A DNA stretch of 31,488 nucleotides from Phycisphaeraceae bacterium. GTDB lineage: Bacteria; Planctomycetota; Phycisphaerae; Phycisphaerales; Phycisphaeraceae. Position numbers and translations under genes: made by a program. Where the stretch lies: positions 1 to 31,488 of the forward strand of contig JADZCW010000129.1 of assembly GCA_020851395.1 (NCBI GenBank). Reading direction: 5' to 3'. The notes beneath the pieces were generated by a model. It saw only the letters and a program-made list of their open reading frames with translations. It was not told the origin of the DNA and did no database searches. Positions 1 to 12,000 of the stretch are shown in pieces (positions within the stretch are counted from its first letter, which is position 1; the number at the start of each line of letters is the position of its first letter).

Positions 1-78
1 AGCCCGCGAAGTATTCTGTCCGCTTCGGCGGATGACTTGTGGCGCTCAGACCCAAACTCGAGCCCGAGGAGTTGGATG

Positions 79-3000
79 ATGTTCGATCGCAGCGACCGGC
101 CGCAGATCTCGCTGTCCCTCAACGACCCGCGGACCTGCCTGGAGTCCCTCGAGCCTCGCCTGTTGCTGTCGACGGTGTATGGTGGTGAGACTTTCGAGTT
201 CCAGGACGCCCAGCAGCAGCGCATCGTCGTCTCGGTCAGCGGCAATGTCGTGGTCGAGATCATCGGCGCCACGGTCAGCAACAACGACAACTCATTGATC
301 CTTCACCAGATGCCGGGAAGCATCCTGACCAGCCCGGTCGGTCGCGCCGGCACGCGTCTCAACGGCGGTTTCGGGGGAAGCAAGGGGTCCGACCCCGTCA
401 CCTTTGATTCGATCAACGGCGCGCCCATCGAGTATTTCGTCCCGCCCACCCCCGGCGGCGGCGGCGGCGACCTCGGGGGAGACGTCCTGGCGGTCAACGC
501 CCTGGCCAGCAACGCCGACGGCGACACCTACGGCTTCAATTACTTCGAGTCCCCCAGCGGCGTTCCCCTGCCCACGATTCATCTTTTCAAGTTCGAGGAC
601 CACGGCGCGTCGCCCGCTACCGAGACGCCGATCGCCGACATCGGCAGCCGAATCCTCACGCTGATCTACGGCGGCCCCCTGCCGGACACCAATCCCCCGG
701 CGGTGACCGCGGTCGACGCCGCCGCCTTCAACCCCGTCGACGGCCGGCTCTACTTCGTGGTCACCGTGGACCGCGCCGATCAGGAGACCTCGCCGCAGGG
801 CCTTCAGTACGTCTTCAGCATCGACGTCAGCGGGCCGCTGAACCTCGCGTTCCTCACCCTGCAGCGGGTGGACAATGACGGACTGTTCGGCGACACCGAC
901 GGCACGAGACAGGTCCAGGTGCACTCGATCGCCTTCGACCAGGTGCTCGACACCCCCGGCGATTATGGCACCCAGAGCAATCCGTCGAGTTATATGTGGG
1001 CGTTCTACACCCAGCAGCTCCCAGACGAAGGCGAGCAGGGCGTGCTGGGCAAGTTCAGCGTCTACGGCGGCGCCGGCCCGGCGATCATCAACACCGCCTC
1101 CCCCGTCCGTTCCACTCCGCTTACCGAGGGCCAGGGGGACAACCTCCAGCCGATCCTGAGCATCCGCGGCATCGACTTTAGCACCAACAACCCCACCGAG
1201 CCCGAGGAGTGGATCTACGCCATCACCAATGAGGGCAGCAACAGTTCGATGCTCTTTATCGACATCGATCTGAATCAACCGAATCGCCTCGCGGTGACCA
1301 CCACCAGGTACGGCCCGGTCTCCGACCCCGACGACCCCGACGCCACGCCCTCGACCGCCGACGACATCCTCGGGGACGACGTGATCCGCGGCGAGAGCCC
1401 CGGCTCGCTGACCTGGAACCCCGTCCTGATCAATCCCTACACCGGCCGGCCCGGCGTCTTCCTCTTCGCCGACACCGAGACCGACGACCTGATGTACGTC
1501 TCGGAGCTCCAGCGATTCGGCGAGGCCAACGCCTTCTTCATTTACGTCACCCAGGGCGACCCCAACGGCTATATCACCCTCTCCGTCGCCACCTACGACG
1601 AGGCCCGGGACGAACGCACTCTCACGCCGTACGGCGGCTCTCCGCAGGAGCTGCGGGTGATGAACACGTTCACCGGCCAGCTGGTCACCCTCGGCGTCGG
1701 CATCGGCGGCGTGACGATCGGCGCCGTCACGCAGGACCTCGACCCGGACGATCCCGAGGACGACCTGCTCCCTCTGCTCCAAGGCTCGCTCAGCGGCAGC
1801 CGGCTCGACGGTTTCTACGGCTCGCTGGGCACCGTGCCCGCCGGTATGCAGAACCTGACCGCCGGCCTGGTCGTGGCCCGCAGCCTGCTTCAATTCGACA
1901 AGACCGGCTCCACCCTCGCCAGCAAGCTGCTCGGGTGGAACATGGACCTGGTCGAGGGCCTCTCGGCCAGCGGCGACGGGCGAACCCTGGTCCTGATCGA
2001 TACCGATTCGATCAACTCCGCGGGCATTCGTTACACCACCCCGACCGACGAGATGGCCTTCTACGACACCGTGACGCACACGCTCGGCACGCCCGTGCAG
2101 ATCAGGTACGAAAGCGTGGGCGGCGACCCTCTCTCCAACGTCCAGGGGCTTGACTACGGCGGTGGATTCTTCGAGGAGAAGCTCTTCGCCATCTACGACG
2201 TGGACTCGAGCGCCGGCATCGACCTGCGCCTGGGCACGATCGACACCGCCGGCGTGTTCACCCCCGTGTCTGTTGGTTCCCAGCTAGACGCGTCGATCGT
2301 GGCCGTGCAGGCCATGGCCTTCACGCCCGACCAGACCCAGCTTTACATCATCGGCCTGGACATCGCGGGTGAGGCTCGGATCTACCGCTACGACATCGAC
2401 CCGGCCACCGGCAACGCCTCCGGATTCGTGACCATCGGCCAGCTCGTCGACGCGGCCTCCAGCGAGTTGCTGACGAACTTCGGATCGATGGACTTCACCG
2501 CCGCCACTGTCGGCGGCCTGCCGCAGCTTCTGGCCCACGACCGCCACAACGGCCGGCTGGTAGACATCAGCCTGGCGGCCTCTGGCGGCCAGGTGGTCGT
2601 CGGCGCCAACGTCGCGACGGAGAAAGGCTCGCTCCGCCCCGCCGTCGGGGCCATCACCTACGACCGACAGCACAACCGCATGTACGCGGTGGACAACACC
2701 TTCAGCCAGGTGCCCCTGGTCGGTGAGGGCGTCGCCTTCGAGTCCGCGGCGCTGATGGTCCTGACGGGCATGACCTCCAATGCCTCGCGGCCTCAGGACC
2801 TGGGCAAGTTCCTCCTCGGCGGCACCATCACCGGCGCCGTCTCGATCAGCGGATCGATGAACACCTTCTACGCCGGCTGGATCGTCGTGGGCAACGCCCG
2901 CGGCCAAGGTTTCGGCTCCCCGGATTTTCCGACCAACTTCTTCGTAGGCGGCGACCTGCTGACCCTGATCAGCCCCAACTCCATCGGCGGCCAACTCCCG

Positions 3001-6000
3001 GACACCGACGATCCCCTCACCCTGCAGCGAGTGAACTACGCCACCGGCCTGGACATGGTCGTCAACGGCCGGCTCGGCATGGTGCGCACGCCGATCGATT
3101 TCCTCGGCTCGATCCAGGTCCGCAACAACATCGCCCCCGGCGACCTCGATTTCCGATACACCTCCATCGACGAACTCGAGGACAGCCGTTGGGCGATGGA
3201 TGAGGAAAGCGCGATCGATCTGCTCAGCAACAGCTGGCTCGACGGAGAGCTCTACTGGATCAACCTGATCTCCGAGACGAACTACCTGCTCAACTACGAC
3301 ACGGGCGCCGGGCTGCACATCCCCCAGTTCCTCGGCGCCCTGCCCACCACGGCCATCGGCTCGGACAGCATCGTCCTGAACGGACGCCTGACCTTTGACG
3401 TCACCGGGCCGCCCGACGTGATCGACAGCTACAACATCGCGCTGATGGCAGGCCAGACCATCACGCTCCAGCTCCTCGGGGCCGACATCTCGCTCTTCCT
3501 GTTCGATCCCGACGGCAACGTCGTCGCCTCGAACTACTCCCGCCTCGGCGGCTACAACCGGCCCTTCTCCTTCACCACCGAACGGCCCGGCGTCTACCGC
3601 GTCGGCGTCTACGCTCTGGGCGACCTGAACTTCAACGGCGACGACGACGACATCGAGTACATCGATCCCGACGATGCTTACCAGCTGCGGATCAGCGGCC
3701 TGGGCAACCTTGCGTTCGGCGGTCTGAGCGCCGGCCGGCACATCTACGGCATGGACGTCTCCTCGCCCACCTTCGAGGTCGACAACGGCGACCTGGGCGC
3801 CCTCTGGGCCGCCGAGGGACAGCTCGTCTCGGCCGTGGGCGCGGGATCTCTCTTCTTCTATGCTGGCGCCGACCCCCTGGCCAGCTTCAACGCCGGGGTC
3901 TCGAGCATCCGCATCATTGACGGCAACCTTCGCGCCATGCAGGCCTCAAACATCGGCCTGAAGGACTTCGAATTCGCGGACGATTGGCTCAACGACCCCG
4001 AGATCGAGGTCTGGAGCGGCAACGTCGGCATGATCCGCTCCGGCGGTTTCATGTCGGTGGACATCGGCGCCCTGGCCTTCTTCGAGGACGTCACCAATCC
4101 TTTCGACCGCTCCTTCTTTAATTCCATCGACATCCGGCCGATCGGCGGCGACGTCCAGTTCATCGACGCCGGCGTGGACCCAGAGGTAGACAACGGCGAA
4201 TTCTGGGGCAACATCCGCGTCAACGGCAGCATCGGCGTCATCCGCGCCGATAGTGTCAACACCAGGGCGCACCGGGGAGCCTACCCCGTCACCAGCTTCG
4301 AGATCAACGCCTCGGGCACGGGCGACCACGAGGCCATCGACCTGATCGACGTCCGCGGCGACTGGGGCAACGTCCAGGGCGGCGGCCCGGCCCTGAGCAT
4401 CGGCGGCGGCGGCAACATCCGCTTCATCCGCGTCGGCGGATTGGCCTTCAACGACACCTACTTCGGCATCCCCGAGTCGTCCATCCAGATCAATTTCGAG
4501 CTCAACAGCGGGACTTCGGAGTTTACCACCCACTCCATGCGATTCGTCGACGACGGCGGGTCCGTCTTCTACGTCGACTCGCTCCGCGACGTGCCGAACC
4601 CGTCCTACGACCCGGTCAACGCGCCGACCTTCGCGGAGTATCTGCCCAACCTGCTGGTCGTCACGGCCCTGGGCGTGCGACACTCCGGCGGCGTCGTGGT
4701 CACCAGCGTGCGGGCCGGCAGGCCGCAGACCACCACGACGGCGCGCGTCAACGGACAGACGCTCCCGATCGCCGGCGGCGTGTCCGTCTGGAGTGAATCG
4801 GGCGCTGCCGCCGAGATCGGCCAGATCTACATCGATCACGCCGCCCGCACCCTGCCCGGCGTCCTGGCCGACAACCCCGGCGGGGCCACCGAGGACCAGT
4901 GGACCGTCAACGTCCTGATCCGCGGCTCAACCGCCATCGACGTCTACGACATCAGCAGCAGTGAGTTCGTCGTCTTCAACCAGATCCGCAACGACAGCGG
5001 GTACCGCGACGGCGCCGTTCTTGTCGGCGGCAATCTCTACAACGGACTGATCCAGGGCGTCGGCACCCTCTTCGCCGCCGGAAACCTGGGCATGGCCTAC
5101 GGCAGCACCGACGCCTACCTTGCGGGCACGCGCGTGCTCATCGACCAGATCGACGCCTACAGCGGAGAGAACCTGATCACCCTCTACCCGATGGGGACCA
5201 AGGACTTCGGCTGGGTCATCCGGCGTTTGGACAGCGCCCCCGCCGTCGTCGGACGCGTCGCCGCCAACCGCGCGATGGGCAACCTCCTGATCGCCGGCGA
5301 CGTCCGCGAATTCGTCGCCGACGCCGACCGCAACTTCAAGTCCAATGACTCCCTCCACGAGGGCATCGCCGGGCCCATCTGGGTCACCAACATCAACGGC
5401 GGCGCCGGCATCGGCTCGCCCACCAACATGGTCGGCCTGGTGGACATCGGCGAGGGCATCGCCCCGGCCGGATCGGGCTATGTCATGCTCGGCGGCATCG
5501 TCGTCGGCGACTCGGTCAGCCGGTCCAACGATTACGCCTCGATCGGCACCGTCCGTAACAACGGCCTCGGTTCGGACATCCAGGGCGCCGTCATCGCCAC
5601 CGGCCGCATCGACCAGATCCTCCTCAACGACGGCGCCCTGATCGGCGCCAGGATCTTCGCCGGCTATCTCGATGACCCCTACCAGACTTCCGAGCCCCAG
5701 TCCTACATCAGGTCCTCCACCAACGAGATCTTCGGCGCGAACATCCCTGAGTACGAGCTGGGCAGGATCGAGATCAACGGACGCGGCGGCATCCTCGGCT
5801 CGTATATCGGAGCCACCGACATCGGGCCGATCTCCGTGCGCGGCGGCTTCGGCATCATCAGCAGCCTCATCCAGATGAATCTCATCGGCACGCTCAGGTC
5901 GCTCTACGTCGATGGCTACGGCATCCGCGACACCCGCATCGTCGGCGGCACGGACATCGGCGACATCACCCTCGGCGGCCGCGGCCAGATGATCGCCGCC

Positions 6001-9000
6001 TCCCCGGCGATCTTCACCCCCTCGGTCTTCCAGTCCGAACTGGGTCTGAGCCCCTTCGGCCACGCGATCACGGACAGGTCCGACCTGCACACCTACCTCG
6101 GCACCTCCGCCGGCAACCGCCTGATCAACGGCGTGACCGACACCGGCGTCATCGAGGACTCGGTCGTCAAGGCCTCGAACTCCCTGGGCAACGTCCGCGC
6201 CTACCAGATTCGAACCACCCCCGGCGGCACCGACGAGCCCTCGGGCCTGACCTCCATCCAGATCGCCAACCGCATCGCTTCGATTCAGGTGCTCGACAAT
6301 ATCGACGGCTTGAACATCGTCACCGGCGAGATCAAGAAGTTCCAGCCCGGCGCGGACGTCAGCCGGTTGCAGATGAGCGTCGCCGGACCGATTCAATCGA
6401 TCGTCATCCGCGGCAGCCTCCTGGGCAACTCATCGATCCTCGCCGCTGGCGACAACGGCTACATCAATCAGATCCAGGTCTCCGGCGACGTGATCGGCTC
6501 GATCGAGGCCTTCAGCAAGATCAACAAGATTCAGATCGGCGGCAACCTCACCGGCAACGTCATCGTCCACGGCCAGAACCTCCGCAGCCGCGACTACGCC
6601 CTGGGCTCGCTGACCCTCGGCGGGTCCCTGCTCGACGGCTCGCTCGACATCGCCGGCAACGCCAACCAGATCAAGATCGCCGGCGGCCTGGGCGTCTTGG
6701 GCGACGAGCTGCGCATCCGCGGCAGCCTGCGGTCCCTGACCGTCGGCACCGACCGCTCGGTCACCGACGCCTCGATCGAGCTGAACCTGATCGTCGACGG
6801 CGACCTGGGCACGCTCAACGTCAACGGCGCCATCAACGGCCAGGTCCTCGTCGGCGGCACGCTCGGCTCGCTGGTCCTGACCAACCGCACCGGCTCGCCG
6901 ATCGACCTGATCGCCGCCCCCATCGCCGTCCACGGCGACCTCAAGACCGTCAGGCTCACCGACGGCAACCTCGCGGCCGACCTGAGCGTCGGCGGAGCGA
7001 TCAACTCCCTGGACGTCCGCAACGGCAACGTCGCCGCCGACGTCACCGCCGGCGGCTCCATCAACCGCTTCAACCTCACCAACGGCTCGATCCTCGCCGG
7101 CGCCACCGTCACCAGCTCGCTGGGCGATATCAAGAACCTCTCGATCTCTGGCGGCGACCTGCTCGGCGAGGTTCGTGCTCCCAATGGCCAGATCCAGAAC
7201 CTCTCCGTCCGCGGATCGGACATCGGCCCGGCCGCCCTGGTCCAGGCCATGGTCATCCGCTCCCTCAAGATCGACGGCACGGTCCAGTCCGGCGCCTCGA
7301 TCCTCGCCTCCGGCGCCATCACGTCGCTGATCATCGGCGGCGACATCCAGTCCGGCGTCACCCTCACCGCCGGTTCCGCCAAGAGCATCCAGGTCGGCGG
7401 CGACCTGGCCACGAGCATGACCATCGGCGGCGGGGACTCGAGCAGCTCAGCGATCACCGTCGGCGGCGACCTGGGCGCCCCCGGCTCGCTGATCGACATC
7501 GCCACCGGTGCGACCGTTCGCGTCGGCGGCGCGATCCTGGCCGGATCAGTCCTCTCGGTCGACGGCGACCTGCAGCTTCAGGCCACCGGCGACGTCGCGG
7601 GCGACGTGATCGCTGGCGGCAAGATCCAGCGCCTCACCGCCGGCTCGCTGACCGACGCCGCGGTCGTCGCCGGGTACGACATCACCGCCCTGACCGTCTC
7701 GGGCGCCGTCACCCGCTCGCTCGTCCAGGCCGGCGCCTCCCAGCTGGCCGGCTCGACGCTCTTTGACGCCGGCACGGCCCGCTCGGGCGAGTTCGGCAGC
7801 GTCAGCATCGGCTCGGTCGTCAACTCCATCCTCGCCGCCGGCGGCAACATCAAGAGCTTCAAGTCCCAGTCCATGACCGGCTCGACGCTCTCATCCGGCC
7901 TGGTCCTGGCCGGGGCCGCCATCGACCAGGTGCGTGACGGCACACTCGATCTGTCCGTCGCCGGCGACCGCAACACCGCTCGCCAGGGCGTCACCCTGAT
8001 CCGCGGTGACATTCTTTCGCTGACCGGCGGCGACCTGGTCGCCTCGCAGGTCTCGGCCGGCGTCGACCCCGGCGCCGACGGCGACTTCGCTACCGACGCC
8101 GACAACACCGTCCTGACCAGCCGCACCGGCGGGGCCAGCTTCGTCAAGGTCCAGTCGATCAATCTCGACGCCGCCTCCCGCATCGTCGCCGACGGCGTCA
8201 TCGACGCCCGCTCGGCCATGGGCGCCGGCGAGGTCAACAACGCCTCGGTGACCTACACCGTGGCCGACCTGACGACCAACAACCCCCTGAGCGCCTACCT
8301 CGGCACCGCCACCGCCAACACCCCGTACGTGTTCACGTCCGCCGGGGCGCGGACGGTCACCATCACCCTCACGGGCCCCGGCTCGGTCGACGTCTACGAC
8401 GAGGTCGGGTTCGACACCGACCTGACCATTGGCAGTCTGGTCCTGACCGGCACCACCTCGTCCTCGAGCCTGGTCATCACCACCTCGATGCCTGGCGACG
8501 TTGCCATCGGCCGCGTGCTGGCCGCCGATGACACTACCATCGGCCGGTTCTCCTTCGACGGCGACCTCGTCGGCGACGGCACCGACGACCCGGACTTCTG
8601 GGTCGACGGCTCGATGAACACCCTGAGCTTCCGCAACCTCGGCGACGACCTCGCCGGTCGTGTCGGCGGCGCCATCAGCACCCTGTCGATCCAGACCCAG
8701 GGCTCGGGCTCCCTGGTCGTCGGCGGAAAGATCAACAACCTCATCGTCGTCGACTCCTCCGGCACGGGCATCTTCGGCGGCCTGGCCACGTCCCCGCTGG
8801 CCTCGATCCGTCAGATGACCACCAGCGACGCCGGCGCGACCTGGGTCTTCGACACCGCCACCCGCAAGATCGGCCGGGTCGACCTGACCACCGGCGCCCT
8901 CGTCGGTTCGACGTTCAGTGTCACCGACCCGCTGGCCTCCGGCGCCGCGGCCATCCTTGACGTGTCCGCCATGGACTTCGGCCTCGACTCGCTCTCGGCC

Positions 9001-12000
9001 ACCCGGCTGCTGGCCGTGGCCAACATCCTCGACCTCTCGCCCACCGTCACCCTCGGCGACATTGCCGCCAGCACCGTCGCCCTCCGCGCCCTGGCCGTCA
9101 ACGCCTCGGGCCAGATCTTCGCCATCGACTCAAGCTCCGGCACCGATCACCTCGTCCGCATCGACCCAGCCACCGGCGGCATCGCCGAGGACCGCGGTCA
9201 GATCCGCGACATCTTCGGCAACACCTTCACGGCCAACATCACCGCCCTGGCCTTCGACGCCTCCGACGTGCTCTACGGCGTGACCAGCGACCTCGACGGC
9301 AACGGGTCGACCTTCGACACCTTCAGCGGCGCCGCGATGATCAAGATCGAGACCTCCGCCTCGGCAGGGCGCGACCACCTCGTCGCCTCCGGCCCGGGCG
9401 CCAACTCCGCGGGCATCCGCCTCAACGCCGGCGGCTTCACCGGCAGCGTCCGCGGCATGGTCGCCCGGCCGGGCGGGTTCTACATCGTCGTCAACACCGG
9501 CTTCGGCTCCTCGCTGCTGACCACGCAGTTCACGGACAACACCAGTCCTACCCCCGACACCGTCTCGGCCACCCTCGTCGGCGCCATCACCGCCGGCGGC
9601 GCCACCGGCATCGTCGGCATGGGCTACGACGCCAACGGCAACCTCCTGGGCCTGAGCGTCATCGGCGGCCAGGCCGCGATGGTCAAGATCAACACCGACA
9701 ACCCACTCAACTCCTCGCTCGTCAGCTCCGCCGGCGTCATCAGCCCGACTCTCGACGCCTTCGCGGTCTACACCCCGACCGGCGGCGGCACGACCATGGC
9801 CTACGCCTACGACACCGACGCGATCGGCGGCCGGTTCCTGACCAGCCCCGGCATCGTGGCCACCCTCGGCACGATCACCACCGCCGCCGGTCCCACCCAG
9901 GGCCAGTTCGACCGGCTCTCGACGCTCGTCCGCGACGCGCTCGGCACGCCCCTGGGCGAGGCCATCACCGCCTTCGCCGTCGCCCCGGGCGACGCCGGCC
10001 ACGTCTTCGTGGTCACCGACTCCGGCCTGCTCTATGAGTTCGACCAGAACGGCCAGCTCCAGAACGGCGGGGCCATCGGCGCCGTCCTCGGCCGCGGCAC
10101 CGGCCAGGCCATGCACATCGTCGGCATGGACTTCAACGCCGCCGGTGACCTGGTCGGCCTCGACAGCCTCCAGAACCGCCTGGTGACCATCAGCCTCATC
10201 GACGCCCTGGCCACCCCACGCACGGACAGCGGCGTGGTCCCCGCCACGGGCATCTACGGCCTGAGCTTCGACCCGATCAACGACCGCTTCGCCGCCTTCC
10301 GTTCCAGCGACAACACCCTGGTCGAGCTGCTGGCCACCACCCAGGCCGAGTTCGAGGCCATCGCCGGCGGCATCATCGCCGACTCGATCAACCGCATCAG
10401 CATCACCGGCTCGGGCTACGCCGGCCGGATCGCCACCACCGGCAACACCATCGGCAACCTCGACGTCCAGGGCGACTTCGCCGGGCGGATCTCCGCCTCG
10501 TCGATCAACAGCTACAACCAGCGGGCCGGCGACTTCTCCGGCGCCCTGACCGCCCTGGGCGGCATCAAGCAGTTCCAGCTCGCCGCCGGCAGCATCCTCG
10601 CCGACGGCTTCGTCCAGGCCGGCGGCGCCATCGGCCGCCTCTCGGTCAAGGGCGACATGGCCGGGTCGATCAGCGCCCACGACCTCTCGCAGCTCTCGGT
10701 CACCGGGGACGTGACCTCCGCGGGTCGCATCGCCGTCACCGGCGAGCTCGGGACGGCCGACGTCCGCGGCGACTTCGACGGCACGCTCGAGGCCGGCTCG
10801 GTCCGCTCGAACCTCAAGGTCGGCGGCGCCCTGGGCGCCACGGGCCGGCTGAGCGTCGACGGCGACGTTCAGAACCTGCAGATCGCCAACGGCGTCGCCG
10901 CCGGCGGGGCCATCGTCATCGACGGCTCGGTCAGGACGATCCGCATCAGCCAGACCTTCGCCGGCACGATCGACGTCCGCATGTCAGTCAACTCCGCTGG
11001 CTTCGGCACGCTCAGCGGCGGCCGCGTCGGCATCGGCACCGGCCTGTCCAACCTGACCGTCTCGGGCGACATGCTCAGCTCCGTGATCTCCGTCGGCGCC
11101 TGGCTCGGACCCGACGGGCTGTACAACACCGCCGACGACGTGATCGTCGGCGGCTCGATCTCCCGCGCCTCGATCCGCGGCGCGATGACGGACAGCGCCG
11201 TCGTCGCCGGTGTCCTGCCCGACGTCTCCCACGGCCCGGGCCTCCCGGCCAACAAGACCGCCTACGTCAGCGACTCGGCTGAGGCCGGCGGCATCCTCAC
11301 CAGCGTGATCGGCAACATGTCCGTCAACGGCCTCGTGAGCGCCTCGTCCGCGGCCGCCGCCGACGGCATCACCCGAACCTCCGGCGCCCACATCAACCAG
11401 CTCAACCAGGCCGTCCTGACCGATCCCGCGGGCATGCCCACGGTCGTCAGCATCGACTACATCAGCGACACCCAGGTCCGGATCATCTTCAGCGAGCCGA
11501 TCACCACCGGCTCGATCGTGCTGAGCGTCGACGCCGACGGCGACGGTTCTCTCGCCAGCCCCGCAGACGTGGTCGGTAGCGTCACGCTCCGCGACTCCAA
11601 CAGCCGGATCATGAGCGACGTCACGCTCTCTTACACCACGCTGACCGACAGCCACGGGGACGTCCAGGGCGTCCTGATCATCACCCGCTCCGCCGGCCTG
11701 TTCGTGGTCAGCGGCGGCGTCGGCCCGCTGATGTCCGTGAACCTGACCGCCTCCACGGGCGAGAACACCCTCCTGGACCGTTCCGGCTCACGATCGGGCC
11801 TGCTGGACTGGAACCTTGACGGCGTTCAGACGCCAGGCGAGGACGCACTGGGCTCGGTCACCGACGTCGACGGCGACGGGACCGAGGGCGGATCGCTCCT
11901 GCCCGAGTTCCTGTCCGCCGTCATCGCCTCCGTCCCGGCCTACGAGTGGTGGTTCGGCTGCACGCCCACGGCCGTCGGCATGCTGATGGGCTACTACGAT

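Noticed and set aside
292..2079. Long open frame of 595 codons on the minus strand inside the giant gene, and similar antisense frames at 2284-3741, 4927-6396 and 9130-10680
   Set aside because: These are Ala/Val/Asp/Gly-rich antisense shadows expected in GC-rich DNA with strong third-position bias. They have no recognisable domain, while the sense strand encodes a continuous coherent protein.
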